This document shows positions 1 through 11,500 of a stretch of 64,000 bases of DNA, one piece after another (position 1 is the first letter of the stretch; each line of letters opens with the position of its first letter). Source of the stretch: Fremontodendron californicum (Eukaryota > Streptophyta > Magnoliopsida > Malvales > Malvaceae). Location of the stretch: assembly GCA_030761205.1 (NCBI GenBank), contig JAULJL010000005.1, positions 11,495,501-11,559,500 of the forward strand. The letters are read 5' to 3'. The position numbers were made by a program, and so were the translations under genes. Below the pieces are notes generated by a model. The model worked only from the letters and a program-made list of their open reading frames with translations, had not been told where the DNA came from and searched no databases.

Positions 1-66
1 TTTAGAATTATATATAAAATAATAATATTATAAATTTAAAAAAAATTGAAAAAAAGTAAGAAATTT

Positions 67-293
67 GGAAGTCGCAATTTGAAATGGCGACTTCCCAACT
101 CAATAAAACAAAATTTAAAATAAAAAATGTTGGGAAGTCGCCATATCATATGGCGACTTCCCAATGTACAAAATTAAATTTTTTTAAAAGTAAAGAACGG
201 AAGTCGCCATATGATATGACGACTTTCGTGCATTTTTTTTTAATTTTTTTAAAAATGTATCAAGGAAAGTCGCCATATGATATGGCGACTTTC
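67..293. repeat. array of four palindromes at 66-bp spacing
   Basis: Four near-perfect palindromes lie at 67-95, 131-163, 198-228 and 264-293. Each reads roughly GGAAGTCGCC, a short centre such as ATATGATAT, then GGCGACTTCC. Their centres (about 81, 147, 213 and 279) are almost exactly 66 bp apart. Because 66 is a multiple of three, a frame stays open from 84 to 341 and encodes a repeated SPY(H/D)MAT motif; I regard that as a by-product of the repeat rather than a gene. Palindromes of the same design and spacing occur in the arms of the element at 1005-3045, so this is probably part of a related element cut by the window edge. Confidence 0.7.
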
Positions 294-341
294 TTTATTG
301 AATTTTTGTCGGACCAAAAAAATATGTATTTTGGTAAATAA

Positions 342-1004
342 AACAAATTATAGGTAGTTTGATTTTTTTATTTTATCAATATTCAAATAAATTTGCCTAA
401 AAAAACTACCTATTACTTTAAATAACTTTTTTTTTTTTTATGGGAGTGCCAAATTTTAGTATATTTGAAAGACAAAATATATATGAACATTTTTTTTTTT
501 AAGGAAATGATAGTTTTTTTGGGAGATTGATAATTTTTTTTAAGAGAATAGGTAAATTTTAAAAAATATATATTATATAAAAAATTAAAATAACATAAAT
601 ATGCTTATTATATTAATATTTAATTTATAATTTATTTAATTTTTTAGTCAATTTTCTAACTGACAAGAGCATTATTAAAATAAATTTAAACCATTTTAAA
701 TCCACAACAAACCTAATTCATAAAAAACCACTATAACTATTTATTTTAATTGCCATTATTATTTAATTCTGTATATTTTCTTTTCTTGTTGTTGAAAGAT
801 TTAATGGCAGAAGTATCTTCCCCTTTCATTAAATTCGAGATTTTAAAAGATCCATAGATTTGGTCCTCTATAGTCGGTGATTGTCTGATTGATGTTTTTT
901 AAAAATAAAATAAAAAATTAACAAAGTTGAATTTATTGAACATTAGAATAAGTTTTCACAAATGATGAGTTATTCTATTTTATTTTTTCAGTATAGATAT
1001 TGCA
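342..1004. other. AT-rich sequence without a recognised gene
   Basis: Very AT-rich spacer. The only structure seen is a short inverted pair at about 350-412 (ATAGGTAGTTT and AAACTACCTAT) flanking an AT-rich loop. No coding frame or RNA gene is supported. Confidence 0.6.
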
Positions 1005-1110
1005 CATCAACTATATGGTTTTTTTACTACAATATAGCTAAAAAAAAATTATTTATCAAAATATCGTTATTTTCAGATTAATTTTCAAAATCCGTTAATT
1101 TTAAATCAGC

Positions 1111-1272
1111 TGGAAAATCGCTACGGGGATGGCGATTTTCCAACGTGTATTTGAAAAAAATTTAAAAAAATACTAAGGGAAATCGTCATGGGGATGACGA
1201 TTTCCCTTGGTATTTTTTGAAACAAAATTAAATTTCAAGAAGGGAAATCGCGGGGTGGCGATTTCCCTTCTT
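1111..1272. repeat. three palindromes in left arm, ~65-bp spacing
   Basis: Palindromes at 1111-1142, 1173-1210 and 1239-1272 have the form GGGAAATCGTCAT, GGGG, ATGACGATTTCCC. Their centres (about 1126, 1191 and 1255) are 64-65 bp apart, the same spacing as the array at 67-293. Confidence 0.75.
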
Positions 1273-2779
1273 TCTTTTTTTTTTTTTAATTAAGAAATAA
1301 TATAAATAATATAATTAAAAATATAATTTTTTTCTTTTCTTTTTTATTTAATTATTAAATAATAAAAATTATATAATTTTTAATTTTTAAAAATAAAAAA
1401 ATAAAACAAAATATATAATTTAAATAATAAAATTAAAAAATAATTTATAAAAAATTTAAAAATTATATTCGTTATACCAATCGGATTCTTTTCAACTTGT
1501 ATTCGTAATAAATGGACCTCCGGGAGAAAGACCAACCAAAGCGTTGTGGATTATGCAGGAATGAAGGTCATAGCTAGACCTATCTACGGGCCAGGTAACC
1601 CGCCCGGCCCGATAAGCCCGGATCGTATTTCGATCAAGCTTGAACAAGTATTTTTGTAATTCGGGCAGGCCTGCTTAGCCCGAATTATTATTTATTAAAT
1701 AAAAATATTTTTATTTAACTTTAATTATAAATATATATATATATATAAATGTATTTTTAATATTTATATAAAATACCAGATTGATTTTTAATATTTATCG
1801 GACCGGGCTGAGGCCCAAAATTTTTTTACTTCCTTTGCCTAAGCCCGAAAATATAAATTATATAATTTATAATTTAAAAAAATTGAAAATTAAAAAATTG
1901 TAAAATTTAAATAAAAATTTTAAATAATAACAATTTTAAAAATTATATAAATACGATTCGGGTTTATCGGGTCGGACTTACCACCATGTAAACCTGTCCA
2001 AGGGTCGGGCTACCCGCCCAAACCCAAAGGCCCGCCCATATTTGGGAGGGCTTGGACGAAAATATTAGGCCCAAAAAATGGGTTTGGGCAAAAAAATTAA
2101 GCCGTTTAAAATTTGGGCCGAGCCTTAGATTTTTTAATTAAATAATATATTATTTATATATTATGTAATTTATGTTATATAAAAATTATATATATATATA
2201 TATATAATATTATAGTGTAAACATTAAAAAATATGTTAAATTGTCCATGTTTAACAACTTAATAAAAGAAAAAATATATAAAATTATTAAAGATTAAATA
2301 ATAATAAAATAGATATATTTTAAAAAAAAATTAAAAAAAATAATATGGGCGGGCCTAAACGGACTTGAGCTATCAATTTACAAATATATATTATATTAAA
2401 AGAATAAAAAAAATATATATTAAAAGAATAAAAAAAGAATTATCGAGCCAGGCGGGTTACCCGGCCCGTGGATAGGTCTAGCTATGACCTTCATTCCTGC
2501 ATAATCCATAACGCTTTGGTTGGTCTTTCTCCCGGAAGTCCATTTATTACGAATACAAGTTGAAAAGAATTCGATTGGTATTACGAATATGATTTTTAAA
2601 TTTTTTATAATTTTTTTTTAATTTTATTATTTAAATTATAATTATAATTTTTATTTTTATTTTTAAAAATTAAAAATTATATAATTTTTATTACTTAATA
2701 ATTAAATAAAAAAAGAAAAGAAATTATATTTTTAATTATATAATTTATATTATTTCTTAATTAAAAAAAAAGAAACGAA

Positions 2780-2946
2780 AGAAGGGAAATCGCCACCCCC
2801 GGTGGCGATTTCTCTTCTTGAAATTTAATTTTGTTTCAAAAAATACCAAGAAAAACCGTCATGGGGATGGCGATTTCTCTTGGTATTTTTTTAAATTTTT
2901 TTCAAATACACGCAGAAAAATCGCTATCTCCCATGACGATTTCCCA
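2780..2946. repeat. three palindromes in right arm, ~65-bp spacing
   Basis: Mirror set of the left-arm palindromes, at 2780-2818, 2846-2883 and 2914-2946. Centres (about 2799, 2864 and 2930) are 65-66 bp apart. Some stems carry mismatches, for instance AACCGTC opposite GGCGATT, so the set has diverged since the arms formed. Confidence 0.75.
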
Positions 2947-3045
2947 ACTGATTTAAAACTAGCAAATTTTGAGAATTAATCTGAAAACAACGATATTTCG
3001 GTAAATAATTTTTTTTAGCTATATTGTAATAAAAAAACCCAATGA

Positions 3046-3739
3046 TGTGATGAAAATAAAATAAAAATTGAGTTAAAAAAATTATTTATAAAATAAATTA
3101 TTAAAATAAATTTATTTAATAAGGTAAGATGTAGATAGTTTTTTTTTAAAAAAAAATAATAATAATCTGATAATTTCATAATATAGTAGTTTTTTTAAAG
3201 TAAAATATTTAAACACATTTAATTGTATTTTATATTATAAATTTATTTTTGATTTTTTTTAATAAATGTATCAACTGAATTAGTGTCTTGTTAACTCATG
3301 ATATTAATTCAATTTAACCACTCTTTTTAATATTAGTATATATATTTGAGTTCTTCTACGGTGACTTGAAAAGATTAAAAAGTTGTAATTTTAAAAAAAA
3401 AAAAACACTACTTGAAAAGTAATGAATGATTAAAATAAATTTTGTATTTTTTCTTTCATAAAATTACATTTTTTTACTCTCAAAAATAAAAAGTATTATA
3501 ATAAAAAACAATAAAAAAAAATTTTAATTAGTTAATACAGTTAGAATTAACAAAAGAAATAATTCCAAAAGTAATTTATACAAATGCAAAATTCAATGTG
3601 ACAATTGTATATTCATATTATCTTTGTGTTATTTTTTGTGTTATAATTATATTTAATATATTATATATTTTTATATTATATATGTGTAATTTTTTTATAT
3701 AATATGCGGCATTTAAAATTACCAGATTTAACAAAAATA
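3046..3739. other. AT-rich spacer
   Basis: Long A and T runs only. No gene, RNA gene or clear repeat boundary is visible. Confidence 0.6.
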
Positions 3740-5665
3740 AAGAATATACAATGGATGGTGACAGGGATGCAATCATGAATTTTTTGGGGGTACAAAAGTT
3801 TATAAACAAGGAAAGATACTTGGGATTGCCGTTACTGTTTGGTAGATCCAGGAAGGTTGAATTTTCATCGATATTGGACTGTTTACGAACCAGACTCGAA
3901 GGTTGGAGCAGGAAATTGTTGTCTCAAGCGGGACGAGCTGTTTTGATCCAGGCAGTTGCACAAGTTATCCCTCAATATGTGATGTATTGCTTTTTATTGC
4001 CAAAAACTTTTATTCATGACTGAATATGTTAGTTGCTGGGTTCTGGTTGGGTGATACGCGAAACAAGCGGAAAATTCATTGGATGCGATGGGATTCGTTA
4101 TGTGTGTCGAAACATGATGGTGGAATGGGCTTTAGGGATTTTGAGGCTTTCAATTTAGCATTACTAGCTAAGCAATGTTGGCGTTTGGCCCAGCATGATA
4201 ATACTCTGTGCTACAATGTTCTGAAGGCTCGTTATTTTCACAATAACACCTTATTGGAGGCCAAATTAGGGAATAACCCGTCATTACTATGGAGGAGCTT
4301 GCTTGAGGGAAGAGAGGTTTTGATTAGAGGCTCTCGGTGGAGAGTAGGAGATGGGCAGTCCATGGATTTGTAGAGAGACAAGTGGCTTAATAGGGGGTCG
4401 TCTTTTATGGCAAACAGGATGCAAGATCAGTTTTATACACCGTTGAAAGTGGCCATGCTAATCGATCCACATCGAAGAGTTTGGAAGGAGGAGATGGTTA
4501 GGAAACTGTTTACACAAGAGGATGCCGAAACAGTCATGCAGATGCCATTGAGTCGCCATGTATCAAAAGACAAGCTCATTTGGAGTGATTCCTTGACCGG
4601 CCTATTCACAGTTAAGTTAGCTTTTCACATAGCACAGGAGTTGAAGGGTAAAGAAGTTGGACAACGAAACCATCAAAATGCTAAACGGAGGATCACTTGG
4701 CTGGCAAAGGTGATGCCAAAGGTTAAGGCTTTTATTTGGAGGGTGATCAAAGGTATTTTACCAATGGCGGATGCACTATGTAGCAGAGGCCTATAGGTAG
4801 AAAATAGATGCAGAGTTTGTGGTATGGTTTCTGAGACTTGGTATCATGTGTTCTTTGGTTGTTGTCTAAGCTTAAAAGTGTGGGAGGAATCTTGTCCTAG
4901 TATGCTGTCTTTTATGGAAACGCACAGTTTAGATTCTGAGTTTTGGATTGAATTGATGAATTATACTAGCAGAACTAGATGTACAGAATGATGTATGAAC
5001 ATCATGTGGCTATTATGGACTAACCGAAACAAAAAATTTTCATGATGGTTGTTGCACAATGCCTTCAAGGTTAGGGCAAGCTGCGAGATTGATGGAGAAT
5101 GCGATGGAAACTAGGAGCGACCAGGGGAGTATGCCCCATCCATTCCGAGAACAGAGACAGCCGCGGTGGGAAGAACCACCAGATGGTTTTGTAAAAATAA
5201 ATGTTGATGACTCCCTAAATAGAAGAGAAGAGGTTTCTGGCTTAGGCGTTGTAATGAGGGATGTTAGAGGCGTTGTGCTTGTGTCTGCAACCTTTCGAGT
5301 TGGAACTGTGTCATCGTACTGGCGGAAGTGAAAGCTATTAAGGCAGGTTTAAACTTAGCATTGGAGATGGGGTTTGCTGATCTAATTGTCGAGTCAAATT
5401 CTAAGCTGGCGATACAAGAAATTGAAAGAAGGGACGAGATTATGTGGGAATGGAGATGTCTGATACTTGACATTTGGGATTTAGTTATGAATTGTAATAA
5501 AATTTTATTTCACCATGTTAATAAAAACTGTAATAAAGTGGCTCATGAGCTTGCAAAATAAGAGTGTCAGGAGGAGCTCAAAGAATATGGTTAGGATTAT
5601 TGCCAGCTACACTTTGTAATCCTGATTCGGTATTTCTAGAATGAATTATTAAGCTTTATATCAAA
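3740..5665 (+). mobile_element. 5'-truncated L1-type LINE, 3' half of ORF2, decayed
   Basis: Remnant of a plant L1-type non-LTR retrotransposon. Only the part after the RT core is left. At 3751-4023 and 4026-4373 the frame shows YLGLPLLFGRSR, WSRKLLSQAGRAVLIQAV and a following GGMGFRDFEAFN segment, typical of the region after the RT palm. At 4407-4980 comes the zf-RVT-like segment (WLAKVMPKVKAFIWR, then C..C...H....C). At 5059-5561 lies an RNase H domain. Endonuclease and the RT active site are missing. At least four internal stops break the frame, one of them where a Trp codon is expected (after QSMDL). The end near 5640-5665 reads into an A-rich tract. Confidence 0.85.
5059..5561 (+). pseudogene. 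LINE RNase H-like domain (RVT_3), frameshifted
   Basis: C-terminal RNase H-like domain of the truncated LINE. The first frame (5059-5331) carries DGFVKINVDDSLNRREE and GLGVVMRDVRG, the second (5328-5561) carries EVKAIKAGLNLALEMGF, VESNSKLAIQEI and NKVAHELAK. These match the order of conserved acidic positions in plant RVT_3 domains. The two frames overlap by a few bases, marking a frameshift at about 5328. The usual NVDAA is changed to NVDDS. Confidence 0.8.
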
Positions 5666-6150
5666 AAGAAAAAATCAAATCAATCAGAAAAAAGAAAAAT
5701 GAAAAAGACAACTTTTGAAACAGGAAAATCGTGTTTTGAGTTTATTAACAAATAACAATCAATCAAACTACATATATCGCTTTCAAGCGTGGCAGTAACA
5801 AAAAGTAAAAAAAAAAAAAAAAAAAAAAAAGGACATTTTAATTATAATAAAATCTAAACAGAAAATTGTGGGCGTGGGAAACGAAAAAAATCTCCGCCAT
5901 TTCTTTCCACTTCACCGTGTTCTTCGGCTTCCCTGTTCTTTAATAAATACTTTTATTATTAATATAAATAATAAATTTAAACAGATAAACAAATTCTAAC
6001 TCTTTTTTCTCTCTCTCTCCAATCATTATATATATATTTGTCCCTGAAACACTTTTTTTTCATGATTTGATTTTTCTTTTCAAGAAAATGGAAAACACTT
6101 TCGTTTATTTTTTAGCTTAAAGCCAGAAGCCGGAATTTCTTTCATGTTTC
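5666..6150 (+). promoter_or_regulatory. probable promoter and 5' UTR of the DUF707 gene
   Basis: Between the LINE relic and the first ATG of the DUF707 gene. It holds a poly-A run (about 5809-5830), a mixed-composition stretch (5870-5940) and then CT-rich tracts (CTCTCTCTCTCC near 6010) followed by TATATATAT, typical of plant core promoters and leaders. The transcription start cannot be fixed from sequence alone. Confidence 0.4.
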
Positions 6151-8509
6151 ATGGATATGAAGTCAATAAATTGTGTAAGTTCTTTTTTTTTTTTTTTTTT
6201 TCTTGAGTGATAAAATTTGAGAATAATTAATTCCCAACTTATCTTTTTAGTTTTTCCTTTTTTTTGGGAGAATTTACTTTATCGTGCTTAGAATTTTTTT
6301 TTTTTTTAATAATCATGTTTTACATTGCTTCTACTGCAAAAGTTAGTTTGTAGATTTCCAGTTTTAATATAAAATAACATTCTTTTTTCTTTCACTTTAC
6401 TAGAAATTTTAGGTTCTTCTATTATTTCTTAAGGCTCTGTTTTGATCTTTATTTTTGATTTTTGGCTTAAAAAGTAAAAACAAAGCAAAAGAATTATTTA
6501 TATTTGTTTAGAGTTTTAACTTTTAATTTTTAGTTCTTTGAAAAAGCCATCTACTTTTATATCCATTTTTTTTTCTTTAACTTTCTGATTTCGGGAGTAC
6601 AGGTAAAATTTTCAAGTTTCATTTTTGACCTTTTTTTTATTTATTTTTAAATTGAATTTGTTTCGATGCTCATGTTTTTACTGATTGTGGGTAAAAGCTC
6701 AAAAATGTATTAAGTGATGCATTTGTTGCGTGATGTTATGCTATGGAACTTATTAATTAATTTGGAAAGAAACGGTGAACTGCTTCACATTCTCTTCCTC
6801 ACACTTCGATGAAGCTTATTGGGTATTGACTGATGGCTTTAAGTCTTTTTTTTTTTTTTTTGTTTTTTTTTGTTTGGGGAAGGGGTTCGAACCCTGCTCA
6901 GAGAGTAGGCATCAAGCACTAATCACCTGACCCAAATGCTCGGATGCATTTACTATTTTTTCTTGCATTAGTAAGTAATGCAACAAAATCAGGATAAAAA
7001 GCTGTATAAATGTTTATATTTTGATAGTCACTAATGTTTACGATGTAGATTTGTGCCTTCCAATCTGCTTGTTGGCCTATGCCTCTAATTTTTTAGATAG
7101 TTATAGATTTGATTCATTAAATAGATAAATATGAAGCTTTAGTACTAGTTTGTGAGGATAGGTGGTGACTTTGTGGCCTACTTAAATTATTGTGCCTTAA
7201 TATCCTTTTATTGTCTTTTTTGTTTTCTTGACAGATACCTCTGGTTACTGAACGAAAAAGTTGGAGCTCATGTCTTTGTAGCCTTATTCCAGCCACTGCT
7301 TTGCTTTGCATAATTTACTTTATAGGGAGTTCATATGTAGCACCAGAAAATAAAGAGGTATATATGCTATTTTTGATTCCATAATCCATATCATATGACC
7401 GTAAATGGCGTATTTGACTTTCTATATGTGTGAGTGCGCATCTGTTTGTATGTTTTTCTTCAACTAGTACCCGTTCTGATTAATTATTATTCCACAGTTT
7501 AATATTCTATAGATTCCCTTTCTTGTTACTTCTGTTATTAGTAATATTCTATAGATTCCCTTTCTGGTTACTTCTGTTATTAGTCACGGTTTAAGATACT
7601 ATCAATTTCTTTTTAACAAATTTTTATTCTTTTTCTATGGGTTTAAGTTTGAATTTTTTTTTGGAAGTTGGTGTCGCAAATCAAATAGAAAGCAATATAT
7701 TGATTGGAGAATAACAGTTGTTCCATTTATGCAGAAAGCATTTACATGGGGTGTGGCTGATATTTTGCAAAGCTCAAAAGTTGAAAAGTGCAAGGTCTGT
7801 TTATGAGTCTTTACAGGTTTTAGTTAATCACATTTTTAATTTCTGAGAATTTCTGTGCCAATCAACATTCTGACATTTGTTCTTATGTTTTTTATATTTT
7901 TAGAACCAATGCAGGCCTCCTGGAAGTGAGCCATTACCTAAAGGTATCATCACGAATACGTCTAACTTGCAAATGCGACCTTTATGGGGCTTCCCAAAGG
8001 TAAAGCTCTATGACATGATTGACAGAAGTTTCAATCAATGATGACTGGGCACTTAATTTTGCAAACTTCTTTCTCACTTGAATTTTGAGAATAGAATTTA
8101 TGGAGCATGCACTTTCCGAAAAAAATTGAAATTACTTTATGGTAAAAAATGAACTTTCCCGTAAACCCTTGGTTGAATAAACTGCATGCAAGTTTAAAAA
8201 AAACATACAAATTTGTTGAATTTTATGGTAAAAATAGAATTTAGCACATTCATGTCTTTGGATATTCTTGAATTGCAGATAGTATACAAGTGGCTGATTT
8301 GTTGTCTGGATTTATATTGGAAAGCATTGAGGATGTGTTTTAGTTTTTTTATATTTTTTTAAATGTTTCTTTGTGCATTTTTGGGTTTTGACAATTGTAA
8401 GGGAATAATTGATAATTAAGTGGAACTTCAAAATATTTTTGTTGAGAAAAGGGAACCAGAGAAACCAGAAGGTTTGTTTTGTATTCAGTGTAATAATAAT
8501 TTACAGCAG

Positions 8510-8599
<90 letters not shown>

Positions 8600-11500
8600 A
8601 GCTAACCCTAAAACAGTAGCTCTAGAAAAGGAAAACATCACAATATAGAAAGCATGATATTATGCATTAATTACTGATACAAAAGACAATAATTACTCTA
8701 CCAAACACCACCGGTCACACTCCCCCTAAGATGTGAAACAGTCTGCTACTAAGTCCCTTAGTAAACATATTAGCTAGTTGTTCTTCTGAGGTCACATGAG
8801 AAACATTTAAACAGCCATCTGTTATTTTCTCTTTTATGAAATGCCGATCAATCTCTATATGTTTTGTTCGATCATGTTGCATCGGGTTGTGAGCTATACT
8901 AATAGCAGCCTTGTTATTACAGAACAAGGATAGAGATTTCCTTTCTGACAATCGCAATTCTTCCATCACTTTCTGTAGCCATAGTAATTCACAAACACCC
9001 TGTGCCATAGCTTTGTATTCTGCTTCTGCATTTGGTCGTGTTACCACATTTTGTTTTTTTGCATCTCCAAGTAACTAAATTTCCACCTACAAATGTGCGA
9101 TAACCAAATGTCGACCTCCTATCATCAGGAGATCCAGCCCAATCTGCATCCGTAAATGTTTCTATCTTTAGATGACCATGCTTAGAGAAGAGTAGTCCTT
9201 TACCAGGTGCAGATTTCAGGTATCTTAAAATGCGAAAAACAGCCTCTAGATGGGAATCATGAGGATCATGCATATACCGACTCACCAAACTCACAGCATA
9301 GGCTATGTCTGGTCTGGTGTGTGAAAGATAAATCAATCTTCCAACTGACCTCTGATATCGGCCTAAATCAACTGACTCACCAATTCCTCCTTGTAGCTTG
9401 TGATTAGCTTCGATAGGAGTGTCTGAAGGTTTACATCCCAACATACTAGTTTCTTCAAGAGATCTAAAATATATTTCCTTTGAGATTCCCTTATTTGATC
9501 TGGCAACCTTTATTCCAAGGAAATATCGCAGCTTACCCAAATCCTTAATCTCAGACTCCTGAGCTAAAAGTTTTCTGAGTTGGGCAATCTCCTCTTTATC
9601 ATCCCCAGTCACAACTATATCAACATAAACAATAAGTAATGTGATCTTATCGTCACTGTGTTTAATAAACAAGGTATGATCAGCATTTCTTTGATGATAT
9701 CCAAATGAAATCATGGCCTTACTGAATCTGTCGAACCATGCCCTGGGTGACTGTTTCAAGCCATATAACGCTTTCTTCAATCTACAAATCTTTTCTTTAG
9801 TTTTCTCATCACCAAATCCTGGAGGAATTTCCATATACACCTTTTCCTCCAAGTCTCTATGTAGAAAGACATTCTTGACATCAAACTGTTGTAGGTCCCA
9901 ATCAAGGTTAGCTGCACATGATAACAAGATTCTGATAGTATTCATTTTTGCAACAGGAGCAAAGGTCTCTTGATAGTCCACCCCATAGGTCTGAGTAAAG
10001 CCCTTTGTCACCAGTCTAGCCTTACCTTTCGACTGAACCATCTGCCTTATGTTTCACTGTAAACACCCATTTGCATCCAACTGGTTTCTTTCCCAATGGT
10101 GGAGTAACAAGCTCCCATGTCCCATTTTTTGCCAAAGCCTTCAACTTTTCAACCATTGCCTCTTTCTATTTTGTATCATGATATGCTTCTTGCCAACCCT
10201 GTGGAATAGAAACGGAGGAAACAGACAATACAAAGGCTCTATAAGCAGGGGACAAAGAATCATAGGAGTTAAAGTTAGAAATAGGGTGTTTAGTACAAGT
10301 CCTAACTCCTGATTAGGGGTGAGCGTTCGATCGAGTCGAGTCGAGTGAAAAAAATTCGGATTAATCGAGTTGACGAGTCCTATTTTGTCAACCAAACTCA
10401 ATTTGAAATTTTAGCGAATCGAGTCGAATTAAAACAAATTCGAGTCGAGTCGAATAATTTATTCGAGTTAAAATGTTATCTTGTAAATGTTGATTGACTA
10501 GATCATGTTACTGTTATCTTGTAAATGCATGTATATCTATCATTTTTTTTTGTTCTATCTTTTCTTATAAATATAACTATCAAAGACTTGCCATACTAAA
10601 TAAATAGCCTACTATTGACTTTTAAGAAAAGAGAATTCATTATCTTTTGAATTTTATCGTTTGGTTAGCTTGGTAATGTGCATGATATCAATCAAAAGCT
10701 TCAATCTTTAACTGAATGAAGCATTGAGTGATAGCCTTCCCCTTTTAAAACCCAAAAAATTCAATGTAAACTTTCAATCTAGACCTGTCAATTTCAAAGG
10801 GTAAAAAAAATGAATGATCAAACATTAAGACAATAAGTATGCAGTTAACAGCTCATGTGGATTTATTTTTCTACTGAATGGTGACAAACAACAAAAATAA
10901 ATGACCCAACAAAAATGGGCTAAAGAGTAAAAAGGGAAGACGAAATAAGGAAAACGCAAAACTCAAGCTTAGTATCAAACTCAAATGAGTAAAACGATGT
11001 TGTATAGAAATATCTTATTCGGATTTTCGAGTTATTCGAGTTGTATAAATCAAATCCTAACTAAACTATATAACTCAAATTACTTAGTCGAGTTGATCCG
11101 AAAATCCGAATAACTCTAATAAACCGAACTATTTAATTCGAAATTTGAATTTTTTTTCGATTTTTTCGAGTCGAGTCGGATTTTGCTCACCCCTACTGCT
11201 GATAGCAATAGGAACATCAAGATCATTAGCTATGGAATTAGAATTAGGACAATCAAGAGTTAAAGGAGACTCACCACATGTATCTTCAGGGACTGAATTC
11301 AGAGATGGCAATTGACCTGGTATAACATGCTCAATGGCTTTATCCATCTTGTCTTGTCGTGTGTAGTTCTAGCCTATCTAGTCGTCCAATTTGAGGTTGT
11401 TCCTTGTCATCAATAGGATTTTGGCTAAAAACCTGGATGGAGGCAGGCGCTATTACCTCGACCTCTTCCTCCTTGTTCTCCCGCTGAAGAGGTGATTGAG

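Larger units (their letters stand above)
1005..3045. mobile_element. non-autonomous DNA element with ~600-bp inverted arms
   Basis: About 1005-1625 and 2440-3045 are inverted copies of one sequence, roughly 90 percent identical by eye. Matching stretches include the outer end (TTTTTTA.TACAATATAGCT), three palindromes, an AT-rich block, and a conserved inner block ending TAGCTAGACCTAT. The roughly 800 bp core is AT-rich with blocks of CCCG/GGCCC and shows no transposase. Long inverted arms without coding capacity fit a MULE-like non-autonomous element. I could not find a convincing 9-bp target duplication, so the superfamily is an inference. The inner TAGACCTAT...GGGCC block resembles hAT-type ends, so a nested origin is possible. 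Confidence 0.65.

Noticed and set aside
67..293. A CRISPR array suggested by regular palindromic repeats
   Set aside because: The genome is eukaryotic, repeats vary in sequence, the spacers are AT-rich and similar, and no cas genes exist.
3618..3809. 63-codon minus-strand frame
   Set aside because: AT-rich chance frame overlapping the start of the LINE remnant.
6884..6896. A tRNA gene suggested by GGTTCGAACCC
   Set aside because: No acceptor stem, anticodon arm or CCA-side pairing could be built; a SINE-like remnant is more likely.
8409..8648. Frames with His-Thr and Ile-Tyr repeats
   Set aside because: Product of the AC/AT microsatellite inside the Copia LTR.
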